Origin: Ricordea florida
Taxonomy: Eukaryota > Cnidaria > Anthozoa > Corallimorpharia > Ricordeidae
Direction: 5' to 3'
Length of the DNA: 64,000 bases
Assembly: GCA_949710005.1 (NCBI GenBank)
Contig: OX453276.1
Span: forward strand, 2,969,201 to 3,033,200
Shown: positions 1-13,000 of the stretch, piece after piece
Numbering within the stretch: the stretch's first letter is position 1
How the letters are laid out: each line of letters begins with the position of its first letter
Notes under the pieces: generated by a model
The model's database searches: none
The model's input: only the letters and a program-made list of their open reading frames with translations
Told to the model about the DNA's origin: nothing
Translations under genes and position numbers: made by a program

Positions 1-198
1 ATAAGCAAAAATAAAGCCAATTTGGGACTGGAAAAATTGATTTAACCCCTGGCTTAATTTAGTTTGACTTGAATTACCTAATCTCTCAATTGAATGACAA
101 AGTAAGCTATACACATTAAATTTAATGTAACAGTTACGATGTCTATACAGAATATTATTGCTGATTTAGTAATAAGAATGATAATTTTTTTTTTCTAG

Positions 199-1310
199 GG
201 CTCTTTGGAAAATGGACAAATGTTTGATTCCTCTGTAGCGACAGGAAGACAACCTCTTGAATTTCAGCTTGGTAAAGGAAAGGTTATAAAAGGTAAACAG
301 ACTGGTCTTGTAAGCAGTTAATGCTCTTTTCCAATTGAAAACTGGAAATTGAAAACCTGAATTGCTAATCTGTTATTTTATCAGTACTTGTATCATTGTT
401 AAGTTGATGTATTTTCTCATTCTTTAGGCTGGGAAATGGGAATAAAAGGGATGTGTATAGGGTAAGTCCTACACTGAAAATGAAATTTTCAAGATGTTCA
501 TACCTTGTGCATCTTCACTGAAAAAACTGAGAACATTTTTGCTTACATGCAAGGATGCTTTAATAATTAATATTTAAGTAAAATGTTTATTTCTTTGAAC
601 AGTGAAAAAAGAAAGCTGATTATTCCTCCTCATCTGGGATATGGCTCCAGAGGAGTTGAAAACATAATTCCTCGTAAGTACAGGGTCAAGTTTTCTTACA
701 TCAACAATAATTTTATTAAATCGTAAAATGTGGTGGTAATTGTGCAGTTTTGAGTTTAATTTGTGATTTATTTGCACAAGTGAGGTTTTCAAAGAGCTCA
801 AATTGTATGAGCCACTTTAATTTGGCAAGAGGAATTTAAGCTTTTTGAAAACCTAACTTGTGCAAATAAGTCGCAAATTGAATGAGAAAACTGTATGATT
901 ACTTGTCGATAATTGTACATGCAGTGGTGTTACACTTGAACTGCACTGCTCTTAGCCAATCACAAGCAAGTATTTTTCATGTATGTTGTTTAATTGTAAA
1001 TACAGTATTATGGTGCAATAACTTACATAGTCAACTTGTTTTATAAACTGTTGTTTTCATGTTTATTAATTGCAACATGTATTTTGTTAATCTTATCTCT
1101 CTGTTACTGTTCCATACAGCGAACTCTATTCTCATATTCAACACAGAGCTTATGTCTATCAAGAGGAAATCACTCTTTGATCCAAAACTGCTCTTACAGA
1201 TTGGAATCTGGCCACTGTTAGCAGGAGTCGTCATCTACTACATGTACAGAAAGGCTTCTAAAGAGTCTGTAAAGCCATCAAAGCTTACCAAGAAAAACAA
1301 GAAAAAATAA
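199..1310 (+). CDS. FKBP11: FKBP11-like peptidyl-prolyl cis-trans isomerase, 3' part of gene
   Basis: Four exons are visible: 199-292, 428-461, 603-673 and 1120-1310. All have AG/GT borders and matching phases, and together they encode the last 129 residues. The translation holds the C-terminal half of an FKBP fold (GSLENGQMFDSS, GKGKVIKGWEMGIKGMCIGE, IIPPHLGYGSRG, PPNSILIFNTEL). A hydrophobic segment near IGIWPLLAGVVIYYMY and a lysine-rich cytosolic tail ending KKNKKK follow. This single-membrane-anchor layout is that of FKBP11, an ER protein that isomerises proline bonds in secretory cargo. The signal peptide and N-terminal exons must lie left of position 1. The stop codon overlaps an AATAAA (1306-1311); another AATAAA is at 2026-2031, so the 3' UTR end is uncertain. 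A luminal FKBP2/FKBP14 type is less likely because of the membrane anchor and basic tail. Confidence 0.9.
700..1010. repeat. Fold-back repeat in FKBP11 intron 3
   Basis: The intron between 673 and 1120 is filled by an element in which a TTGCACAAGTGAGGTTTTCA-type arm is mirrored near 840-870. A unit reading TGGTGTTACACTTGAACTGC next to an AGCCAATCA motif follows. The same combination recurs at 61283-61770 in the TM9SF1 intron, so this is a dispersed family and not part of the gene. Confidence 0.6.
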
Positions 1311-2050
1311 ATTACTCTTTTATCAACAGACTGGTGGATATCATTATTAATCAGAAATGTTTATGAAAGATATCATATTATATTTGCATTGCGTGAAGAT
1401 TTGTCCCTGGCTGCATTTCACAAATTTTCAAGCAATACAATTTACTGTGAAAAAAAAATGAAAAGGCTAGAATGGGAGGCAGTAAATAATGTAGATTACA
1501 ACACTGCATTTGTTTTTTTTGTCATTTTATTACAACATTTGTCAGTAACACACTCCTCTTAGAAAAACGGATGCATTAAATAATGTCGTTCTTCAACAAT
1601 TGTAATGAAGCAAGTTTACTTACAACTGTAGTAGTTTTCATCAACTGTATCTTCATTTTCCATAAATTTGAAATGAGAAAAATAGGGTTTAAATAATTAC
1701 ACAGCTTGAAATCTGAGCTGGTTTATATTAGCATAATACTAAGTACTGCACCAAAGCTATGGCATTCTTTACATTATACAACCGAAACCGACAAGATGGA
1801 AAAACTGTACCAGTAAAGCTACACAGATTGAAGGCATGTATGTAAAATATTTTGAAAAGTGTACTTTTGATGCCAAAACTAGCTTTTATTTAATACTGCT
1901 TCCCTTTCATTTGTGCAATATTGATGGGTTTTTATATTCCACTTTCTAAAGCATACATGTATATCTAAATAGTTAATAGGCCATTACAAGAAAAAATGAC
2001 ACTGTGCTTCTACACAGAGAGATCCAATAAAAATAGAAGCATAATTTTAT

Positions 2051-2351
2051 CGTGGAGCAGGGTTGGCGTTGTGATTGGAGTGCTTGCATTCCACCAATGT
2101 GGCCCGGGTTCAATTTCTGGCCCTGGCGTCATATGTGGGCTGAGTTTGTTTGCTCCGACAGGTTTTTCTCTGGGTACTCCAGTTTTTCCCTTTACACAAA
2201 AACTAACACTTGATTTGATTTTTTTTATTTAATTTGGTGTGATTTGATTTCATTTCAATTGTGCTTTACAGTGTCCCCAATTAGTAGGTCAGTGCTAAAT
2301 ACAGTTGACACTCAAATAAAGGTCATTATTATTATGCAATTATTATTATTA
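2051..2351 (+). mobile_element. tRNA-derived SINE
   Basis: The 5' end has a degenerate tRNA-like head: an A-box-like GTTGGCGTTG region and a B-box-like GGCCCGGGTTCAA. A conserved body (CGTCATATGTGGGCTGAGTT, CTGGGTACTCCAGTTTTTCC, CAGTGTCCCCAATTAGT) follows. The element ends in an ATT-rich simple repeat, as expected for a pol III-transcribed, LINE-mobilised SINE. It lies in the 3' flank of FKBP11. The body is recalled as a common coral repeat; the exact family name was not checked. Confidence 0.75.
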
Positions 2352-2785
2352 GCTCCAAGCAAATACAACAACATCTGCAAGTACAAGCTTCAAGCAGTGC
2401 TTTTCAACAGATCGCTGCACAAAAAATTCCTGAACACTTCCCATGCAGTTTTTACCCTTTCAGTCCCAAGATATGAGTAGCAGTTCTCTTAAATGACTGC
2501 CATACATTTGGTTTTCAGTTAGTTTAGAGAATTTGATGTCAGATCCATTGATGAGGTCTGAGTTGATCATTTCTGTGATTCTCATCAACAGTTAACCATA
2601 CACTGCATTGTTCTTGTATGGCGCAGTTCCACACTGATCACTTCTGGGAGGGAAAGGGTCAAGACCTCATGATCAGTCCTAAAGTGAACTAAATATTAAG
2701 AATCCTTGAATACAAGTATGACGTTCAAAACAAGTATTTTAACTCCCAAGAAATTCTGTATATATGCATTGAGTTTTTTTATATT

Positions 2786-3015
2786 TGTACTGGAATACCA
2801 CTCAAATAAATTTCCATACAAATTTTAAAGATCTGATTGATGCTGAGCAACAAATTTGTAGCAAGTTTCTACTGACTGAGATGATTCTTTTTCAATCTTG
2901 ATATGTTTTGTACAGTTATAGAGCATATTATTGCCATTTCAAGCAAAAAAAATACATCTGTAGAGATTTTATTGTTTAGATACTTACGATTGGATAATTT
3001 TTATGAAAGTTTGAG
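2786..3015 (+). repeat. Dispersed repeat R1, plus copy
   Basis: The sequence around TGAGATGATTCTTTTTCAAT, TGATATGTTTTGTACAG and GATTGGATAATTT recurs inverted at about 6471-6725 and directly at about 39850-40075. Three diverged copies in 64 kb identify a transposon family, probably non-autonomous; no protein domain is visible. The 80-codon open frame at 2903-3145 is a chance frame in this repeat. Confidence 0.6.
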
Positions 3016-4009
3016 TGTAACATATGTATTGTATGACTATTTCAAGGCTAGTGAATACCTCCCTTTGTCAAGACCAAGTAACAAGTTTTGGATTCTTAGG
3101 ATCAAGGTACAGATGTACCTGAAGGGGTGCAAGCATCTAAAGTGATACCTCAAATCTTAAATTTTTGCAATCTGAGCCACTCATTCCATTTATTAAGTGA
3201 TTTCACACAGTGAATGTCACTATTTCCAAATTGGTTATAAATCTCGCACTGCCCTCTATCTTGAACTCAAACTTATTCCCTTGAATTGTTGTATTCTCAG
3301 TCAGTTAGCATCAGTTATCTTGAACCTCCGCTGCCTTTAACTATTGTTTGCTTCCCTTGAGAGTTTGAGATAGCAAGGTTCGACTGTATGCTCTTATTGA
3401 CTGAGGGAGAGGGCCAACCTAACCCAACCAATAGGGATTTTGCGGCAAGAATTTTTCCCATATTGCAGAGGCTACATCACACAGGGCCACAGACAAGGCC
3501 ATACAATAGATGACCATGCAGCTTTTTATGGCCCTGTTTGACCCAGGGCATACAGCCCTATTTTTCATAATGTTTTGTAACATGCGCATGTTGAGCTGTA
3601 TGGGTCACGTGATGAAATCATTTACTACTGATAAATTCTGAGAAACGTCACATCCCAGCAGAGGTATCAGGGATGTTCTTGCTGATTATGCCCTTCAACT
3701 GATGAGTTTTCTGATTTATACACTGTTCGGTTTTCTTTGCTGAAAATCATCCATATCCACCAAATATATGTACCTTTCTGAATTTGCTTCTGTATAAAAA
3801 ATTGTATAAATAAGTCATTACACTTGGAATGGTCCATTAAAACTTCAAAACTACAATTTCCTAGGTGTTTATGGCATTACATGGATAATACATTGTAAAA
3901 TCATTTGCATTTCAGTATATTTTCATCCTCTACTACATGTCCCCACCTTATTTTGAAGGGGGTAGTGACATTAATTTATGTTAATTTTGGCCAGCTGAAG
4001 AAACATAAC

Positions 4010-7000
4010 TCAGTCATGGTAGAAAATACTTCCTGTAGCTTTATCCCCAGATGATGATTTTGATGGTCGTCTCGCATTCTTTACTTTAGCCTTCCTTTTT
4101 GACAACATCAAGGACTGAAAGGTGAGAAAAGTTTAAGATGATGATTGTTTTGGCACACTTTAGTATACAGCTAAATATCACAAAAGCGATTGTAAGTCAT
4201 GCTTCCACATGCAAAGTTTAGTTAAAATGTACCTGGATGTTACAACTGGCCTGTAATGTTCATTTCACAATATTCATAATCAGTCATGCAGAAAAAGAGG
4301 AAAAACCCAGTCCGCCTGTACTGAGTAATAAAGCAGTTAAATTGTACACCTGAACATGAACTAGACAGAAAAGTTAGATATTAAGGTGATGGAAAATGGT
4401 AGGCTTGTGGGATGTGGCTTAAAATGACAATGTCAAAGTGTAGTAGGGGTATGTCAAAACCATACATACATGTGCACACTGAGGTGACAATGGTAGAAGG
4501 GATACAACCGTATTGCTACCAAAAACATAAATAAATAAAAATAGAGCTCAAAAGCCAGCAGCCATGGACAGCTGTTTCGGTCCTGTTAGGCCTAATCAGC
4601 ATGGCAGTACAGCTAGCAGATGAGCTCTGGGTTCCCACATGATGAATATTAAGGTGTTTAATCCATTCTAACACTGTCGCCTCAATGCGCATATGTGTGG
4701 CTTTTACATACCCTTACTACATTTTGAGAAAAGTTACTTGGCATAAAAAATTGACTTGGCATATACCTGGGTCAGCATTGGCCTCACAATAATCTGGCCT
4801 GGTGTTTGCATCCATGGTTCACCATCAATCTGTACTGGCATCTCAGATTTCAATTTAATATTTATCTGGAATATTCGAAAGAAAAAAAAAAGGGAAGTTG
4901 TCGAAAGAGAAGCCTGTATTTTCCTAATCAATTTTTTTCATTTCTTACACCCTTCCTTCAAAATGCAAACCTGGCAATATCTGTTTCTTTCATTCCAAGA
5001 GTCAAGGATTGAAATTGATTGACATTTCTAGCTTAAACCTTGTGTGGCCTATATGTGTATTGTTATTGCTTATTTTCTACCTTGGAATCAAACACCCACA
5101 TTATGGCTTACTGGGAAAGCTTGCGCACTTCAAGATTGTGTATTTGCTACGTACAATGTTGTTCAACCTCTTTATTGTCTTGCATGCATGCAAATACCTA
5201 TCCTTTCACATGATTAATATGATATTTCATCAATATCTGTGTGTAACTTTAAAACAACAATTCCCCCATTTTGTTGGTTCGTACCTGAGCACCTTGTGCT
5301 AATCGTATGCCATTCCTTATCCCGCTTTGGATCTGGCCCTACAAAAAATCATTAAACAAAGTCATAACTTCCACTCATTGCTATGCATGTTTACAGGATA
5401 CTCCCTTACCAAATGCATGACTCCTTGAAGACCCACTACTTCTACAAGCCCATCACAATAACATGAAGGGGAAAATCCCTAGAAAGGACAGTGATATAAT
5501 TAATACACTCAAGATCATTTTGACAGAAGCATAAAAGAAAAATACCCAACAATACAACAAACTTTAAGGAAGTTAAAGAGTTGATAAAAGAAATGTAATG
5601 AAAATGGTTTCATTTGGCCATGTCTATGAAGTCTTATGATTGAGGTCAAATGACGGTCATGGTGGCAGTATTTCACTCACATCATCTTTGTCAGGTCCCC
5701 ATATATCTGTCCCTGCACCCCAACTGAAACAGACAAGGACCATTATTAATTTTTGAGTTTACCTGATGACACTATACACAAGGGTATCACATGGTTATTC
5801 TATCTATATCAGTACCTATGAAACATTTCCAGGAATGCACTGTACTATGAAATATGATTGGCAGTTTGTTCTAAGCAAATCTGAATGATAGTGGCTTCAT
5901 GAATGTGAAATATTGCTGGGTGTCTTTGGACCTTGGGTAGTAGTGTTACCAATCACTAGCAAAGATGTAGGATGCCCCTGGCCCATGAGAAAAATAGGAC
6001 TTCAAAGTCCACTATACCCTCCCATATTCCTGGGCATTTGGAGGTTTACTGGGCATCAGCCCTCAAGAAGACCAGTGACAAGTGCATTATCTGAAGACTA
6101 CAGTACCGGACAGAAGTAACCTAACAGAGAACGCTAAGCAGAACGCGGTCTTTAAGCGTCCTACTTAGCATTCCCTTAGCGTTCTACTTAGCATTCCCTT
6201 AGCATTCCCTTAGCATTCTACTTAGCATTCCCTTAGTGTTCCCTAAGCGTTCCCTTAGCATTCCCTTAGCGTTCCAATTAGCATTCCTTAAGCGTCCAGT
6301 AATGCGTTCCCTGTTAGGTTACTTCTGTCCGGTACTGTAGCTTGCAGCGTTTCTTCAAGAACAGACCCCGTTCCTGAATTTCACTATCATTTATATCTGC
6401 CATGGAAAAATTTTAAAACAAGACCTAGCATGTAATGATAAGTTAGCAAACAGTACAACTACTATTACAATGGGACCACTAAAACCAAGGTCGCCCAAAC
6501 AAATTTTCATACAAATTATCCAATCACCATCAAGTATCTACAGTAAACATCAGAATCTCCACTTATATTTTGCTTAAAATGCACATAATTTGCTCTAAAG
6601 CGGTATAAAACATATCAAGATTGAAAAAGAATCATCTTAGTCAGTAGAAACTTGCCACAAATCTATTAATAAGTGTCAAAAACAGACATTCAAAATTTGT
6701 ATAAAAATTTATTTAAGTGGCTTTGGTTCGAGAAGCCACCCTGTAAACGTATGTGGAATTCACACATTCAGTGATAGTGGGTCTTCAACTTCATTTAAAA
6801 TGATTTTCAATAAGTGGCTACTACTTTACTGTAAGATCGTACCTCCTTATGTTAAGAATGACAATCCCTTCCACAGAGGGTAAATCAATTTTCACTCCAT
6901 CAACCTAACAGGAATAATGCAGAAAGAGGCAATCTATGCTCATTTGACTCTTTCATAACATGGAAGAAAACATCCAGTTTTTAAGGGAACTATTATTTTA

Positions 7001-10000
7001 TAATTTCTCCACTACACTAGTTTTAAATGGCAAAATTTCCTTGCAAAACTCTGGATGAAATTTGAACAGTAACAATTGAAATATTTCACCATTCGAAAGA
7101 AAAAAGGAAGCAAAATCATCATGAAACAAGCCCACCACCAGCTGCACAATAGGGAGACAATATTTTTCACCTGTTGTTTTGTCCTCAGCACCACTGTTGC
7201 TCCCTACTGAGGTTGCTTCATTGGTATATACTAAAACACTTATTCTCTTCAATCTTGGTGATTTAGAGATTTGAATCCTTTTAAACATTTTCAACCTTGT
7301 ATACATATCTCTTTAAAGGATACAGAATAAATAATACAGAATTACAAATGCTGCATCACTGTGTTGTATCATTTGGAGTATCTAGAGAGCCATATCACTT
7401 GTTAAACACAGCGTTGCAGAAGAATGGTGCAATTGCTAATTTATTAACTATGACCTTAACAACATTGCTGCTACAAAATATTATAGATAACAGTTCTCCA
7501 TTTAAAAATGAACTTTTTAGGGCTGCCTAGATTCAAACTTTTTACCAATCAGTTAGTTTTAGCAATATGTTGTTTTTGATCATGGAATATCTTAAGAATA
7601 CCTCCACTTCAACTTGATCTACAAAATTCCTTGAGTATCCTTTCACCATTTTCTTTAGTCCTGCTCTGACGTACACGCCTTTGTTGTGAAGCCTGCCATA
7701 AATAAACAACTGGAATATGAAAGATGACTGACAACCTAACTATACTCTCTCAAATCTTTCTAAAAGTTTTCCAAGCTCAAACCATCTTTGTTATTTTAAA
7801 ACCTTTCCAATTTGACATTCAAACCCTAACAGCATCCAGGATGTTTGTCAAATGAACCTAGTTCAATGGCCTTGCTCCCACAACAACCTTGTTCCCAGGG
7901 TCCTCCCTACCCAGCCCCTGTGACAAGAGAGGCGGCTGAGTAGGAGAGGACCCTGAGAACGAGGTTGCTCCCACAAGTCTCTTACAGATCAGTGGTGGAG
8001 CATCTGAACTAGAAATCAAAGGACATAGATATTCCTCTTACTAACCAAATTCTCGGTCCATACTGTAAGTTACGGACCAAGTTTTTTTCCGCTCTGATTT
8101 ATGGCCCAAGCGAGCAGCTGTTGCTATCTATCAATGATGGAAGGGAGCAGCATAGATAGATCGAAGTGGAAAAAACAAGGATCCATAACTTACAGTCTGG
8201 ACTGAGAAAACAAGGTTTGTAAGATATTTATTATATCTCTGGAGACATAATGGCAATTAAAACAAACTTTTGAGCCATTCATGGACCATTCACAGCATGC
8301 ATACTAACTGGAGATATAATACTGACTATTGTTTTAGGAGAACTTGGGTTTGCTTTTTCTGAGTTAACTAGTGAAAGTACTGAAAAATACATCTTTCACA
8401 AATTTCCAGGCTCATGATATACTATATCTATTGTTCAATAAAGGGTAACTTAAATGGTAAGCAAACTGGTGTTAAGTCATTAAGGGCTTGTTAGTTACCG
8501 ACTATGGAATTTGTCTGGAGCCTCCTCTCGCTGAAGATGGAAATCCAAACAGAGCTCAGCACCAATTCCAAAACCAAAGTAATTGTTCATTGAAAAGATA
8601 GTAAGATCATCTTGTAGTTCCTTTCCATTAATGGAGCCCATGCCACTATCATTTGACAGTGTATCAGGAATGGTTGAGTCAACTGCATCAAACAAGATGC
8701 AGAACCTATCCAAAAGGCCTTCTTCTGCCTGATCCAATGACATGAGAAGTGAAATAGGGCTCTCGCCTCCTGAGTATCCACCTCCCCAATGGAGCACACG
8801 TGACAAGTCATTACCTGGAATTTATTGATGATACTTAGATAGGTGCTAGGATGATCAACATTGCTGGAAACAATTCAGGGGTGACATGGTTTACATGTGT
8901 CTTGCTTTGTGCATGGAAGCAATTTCTTATCAGATTTGGGGGCTTTCAATTGTATCACTCCAAAACTTGCTATGACATTAAACATATAATTTATTTCTAA
9001 TACAGAACCATAAAATTTCATGACAAACTGTATGCTAAACTTTAAATGCAGTTACCTAACTACAGATACCCATTCCACTTACCGGTACCCAGAGGAAGGA
9101 TGGCTGATGCTGGCATTTTACACTTTAAAGACTGGACCACATCATCTAGACAAGAAAGTACCCATCCCACTGTGCCATCACCACCACATATCAGTACACG
9201 AAAATCAGGAATCAATCTGAAGGCATATAACCTTAAGTATGAAAGATCAAAGGAGACAAACCATCAGATTACATGTCCAGTTATAAACTTTTCACAGTTC
9301 TACAGCAAAAGGATTGGATGACTAATGTCATAGGTCACTGTTTTGTCAAGACACAACTTACCCAAGCAATGGTCCACCATCCATGAGACTGTAAACTTGA
9401 TGGGGGTTTAGGAGTCTCTGAAAGGCTGCCAGCATATCAGCCCCCTGGCCACCCCCACTTTTAGAGTTCACCAGCACCAGAAGTGGCTGGCTGTTAGGGA
9501 GGAACATCTCTGGCTGCAAGGAAGAAGTGACAGAAACATTTAGGGAAATTCTTCAAGATCACAGATCTCTTACAAACACAGTTAGGGGTATATTATGATG
9601 ACCATAATGTAACATTTCTGCTGATGAGAGATTACGAAGGCAGCTTCATAGCCTCTACCACATTTCTTTCTGTAATCTATTGTAAAACTTTTTTTTCTTA
9701 CAAAACGTTGAAGTTGCAATTTTATAAGCAGACATTCTACAACAAATTGGCTGTATAGTAAGCATTTTAAAGCCTTTTAATCTCCGAGTGGAAAGTTGAA
9801 TCCTTTGTACCTAATATATTAATTCAGGGACCAACAAGTCACTGCTGATGTGAGAATTTGGATTTGTTTTTCCATGTACATTTGTGTTATTTATGGATCT
9901 TTAATTATGATTCTGTATTGACTTCAGACAGCTAAATTTTAGCTGTTTGTGAGTCTGTATTCTCTCTGTTTCTTAGAATTTTTTTAAATGGGTTTTTTTT

Positions 10001-13000
10001 TACTATTTTAAAATATAATGTGCTCATTATTCAATATTTTGTGGGGATTAGTGAGAGTTTGCTAGCTGGATTACTTCAATCAGAGGGTTCAAGTTTGACA
10101 TTTCACACCTCCAGACCAAAGTTGCCTGTACTGCTGCTTACACATTTCATGCACTGCCAACATCTATTAATCCCTTAACCCTTAAACTACCAAAAGAAAT
10201 TAATATGCAACTTCTCCTTACAATGTTGATACATTGTCAAGCAAACACATAATTAGCATTAGTAAAAATCTACTAGTATACTAATGCAAATGCTGCAATC
10301 TGATTGGCTGAACTACTACACACAATCAGCCATTAGAGCACAGCACTTAGTTAAAGATGGTGACATCATTGCACTTTAGCAAAGTTTTACCAGAAGATTT
10401 AGTATTTCAGTATTCTTTTGACAGATGCATGATTCGTTTATTATGATTTTTACTAAAAGAGTATGATTATTTGGTCTCGATTTCTACGAGGTGATAGTTG
10501 ATACGGCCTTTAGCCTCATCAACTATCACCCCGTAGAAATCTGTAGCTCATAATCTAATTGTTAATTATCACCTAAAGAATACTGAACCATTTAAACATG
10601 TAACAAATAAAGAAATGCATGGCAGTCTAGAAGGAGAATGGCTTAATAGAATGAGTTACAATGACTGTTTTAGCCATTCAAGATCCAATATTAATATTCA
10701 TCTTCTCCTAACTGTTCTCACATATTTGGTATGGTACGATAAGGAGAATTTGTTTACATATCAATACAAATCTCTTTCTGGTGATCATTTTTCGTTATTC
10801 TCATAACCTGAATGGTTGAAGTACAGTCAATATTGTAATGGGAACTTGGATGTTGCATGGTCACTACTAAGGGTTAATTCCTAGCCTTGTAAACTATCTG
10901 GTCATTTCTTACATGTATGTTTGGTAGAACTCTGACAAAAAGGGGTTTGCCGTCAACAGTTGAACTCCTAAGCTTCTCCAAAGCAACAGCTGCTACATCA
11001 GCAGCAGGAAACGATAAGAACAACATTCCTGGTGAAGAATAAGGTGAAAATAAAGTGAAGTTAGTAGGTAGGATAACCATTCATTACAGGTATAAATGGA
11101 ACTTCACAGCCTTGCCCAATCACCCCAGAAGAATATAGTAGACAGGAGTGTTAAAACGTCAGGCCAACAAATTGTAAATTTTAAGATACATTCATTAATT
11201 CAAACCAGCATGGCATCAACTATGTCTGATCATCCACCTGGTTGCAACATGCACTTTTCCTTTAACTTTATATTCAATTATCAAGATTGTTTAGAAATTG
11301 AACTGAATTTTATACTGCCTTCTGTGGTCTTCTCCAAAGAAATGACTCTACGAGAATGCAGGATGCAAATGTGCAGGCTAAGACATTATTGCTTGCCCTA
11401 CCCTCCAGAGATGACAAGTGATGCATAAACCCTTGCAAAGGGTGCTATTATGAAATAACAAAGTTCTTATCCGGGAAAAAGTTCAGTAACTCTACAAAAA
11501 ACTATATTTGAATAACGTTTGGGTAGACATGTTAATTAAACTCATAAACCAGTGGTCATTAGAGAGCCAAATGCTCATCATGCCTATTTTTGTTTAATAT
11601 GTTTCTCAGACATCTTTTGATTAACTCACCATAGGCTGAGAAAACTGACTGCACTTCACAAAACTGAAAAGCTGAAAGAGGGCAAAACACAGATCTGGCA
11701 TCAAGAAAAAGAGTACTTTCCTTACAACTGCAGCTTGGTAGATCAACAGTAATTCCTTATGTTTTGCTTTCATACTATTAGTAGAGGTAAAATATTTTTG
11801 TCCAAGCAACGAAGGCTGGAAATTGGGAAAACATGGATGCTTTAATTTGTAACTAACTGGAAAAAATTACATGGTTGTAGTAGTTTGACATCTAAATGAC
11901 GTTCTCAGTTGCAATTTTAAGCCATACTGACAAAGAAGGCAGCATACATACTTTCACCTAGGATGTCATGGACAAGTGTTTCATATTTGCTGGAATGAAG
12001 TCCATTTGGTAAGCTGCCAATGCAGACACACACTTGTCCTATAGGTTCTAGGTTCTGACGAAGATAGAATCTCATCAACTTCATCTTCCATATGGATTTC
12101 TATTCAAGAAAACATCAAGAATACAACATAAGTGGCAGTTTCAAAGGAGAGTCATTTTAGTGGATAGCGCTCAAGAACTGGGAGGAGAGGGTAGGTCCTT
12201 TGGGCTACAACACTGGAAACATGGTTCACCCACAAGGGAAGTATCATTAATGGCTTAATATTGCTGTTAATTCAGAGTTCTGCTTTGACATGTTTATGTC
12301 ATCAGAAGGATTTATGACAATCCTAGCAATTATTATAATATTGTAAATGATTTGAGCCCAGGAGTTATAACATTATTATCATTATTATTACCTTTCTAAT
12401 ATCCATCAAGGTTTTCCAAGGACATTCATTATATTCCATCCTTCTTTCCTGGACTTAAAATGGATAATACATGTGGTTACTATGAATGCAATATTTCACT
12501 GATGTTATGTCGCGATATGAAATTCTGGAATTCCAAAATGTCCACAAGACAAAGATATTGTAGCCTTTGCTCAATACCGTAGATGCTGATAACTTGGTAT
12601 AAGTGAAGAATAGCTCCCAGAATAACCTGTCAGCCGACACATTACCGATAGTCTACTAACAGTCTTATTTGCTGAAAACTTTGAATACGCATTTGTTTGC
12701 GATAAATTCTAACGACAACTTACCAACAGCTTACCAACAGCCTACCAACAGATTGCCGACAGATTGCCGACTGCTGGCCGACTGTCAGTAACATGTCGGC
12801 CAACAGTCGGTAAACAAGTTAACGTTCATGTGCACAAATTCTGTCGGCCGACAGTTGGCCGTTTGTCAGCCGACTATCGGCTGACAGGTTATTCTGGGAG
12901 CTGTTCTTCACTTACACCAATAACTTTAAGAAGTTTTTAAAAATGTCCCACTTAGCTTACAATAATTTATTTGACTTACATCCAAAAAGAAAACATTTCA

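Larger units (their letters stand above)
1311..4009. other. Convergent intergenic region between FKBP11 and DGKQ
   Basis: This 2.7 kb stretch holds the 3' UTRs of two tail-to-tail genes plus repeats: a SINE at 2051-2351 and a dispersed element at about 2786-3015. A TTTATT at 3189-3194 (AATAAA on the minus strand) could be a DGKQ polyadenylation signal. No further coding exon was recognised; the short open frames here fall in repeats. Confidence 0.6.
4010..9513 (-). other. DGKQ: DGKQ exons 18-27: catalytic and accessory kinase domains
   Basis: Exon 18 begins the catalytic domain ([18 protein letters not shown]). Exon 19 carries the nucleotide-binding motif CGGDGTVGW at about residues 613-621. 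Exon 20 ([20 protein letters not shown] across the junction, then [11 protein letters not shown]) and exons 21-26 ([52 protein letters not shown]) form the accessory domain. Both halves are complete and the glycine motif is intact, so the kinase should be active. The final exon is a basic tail ([19 protein letters not shown]). Confidence 0.92.

Noticed and set aside
6140..6310. Telomere-like TTAGC repeats
   Set aside because: The words are spaced 10-12 bp apart within a fold-back transposon, not in tandem hexamer or pentamer form.
11096..11428. Possible extra DGKQ exon
   Set aside because: It is on the opposite strand to the gene, and exons 16 and 17 join in phase without it.
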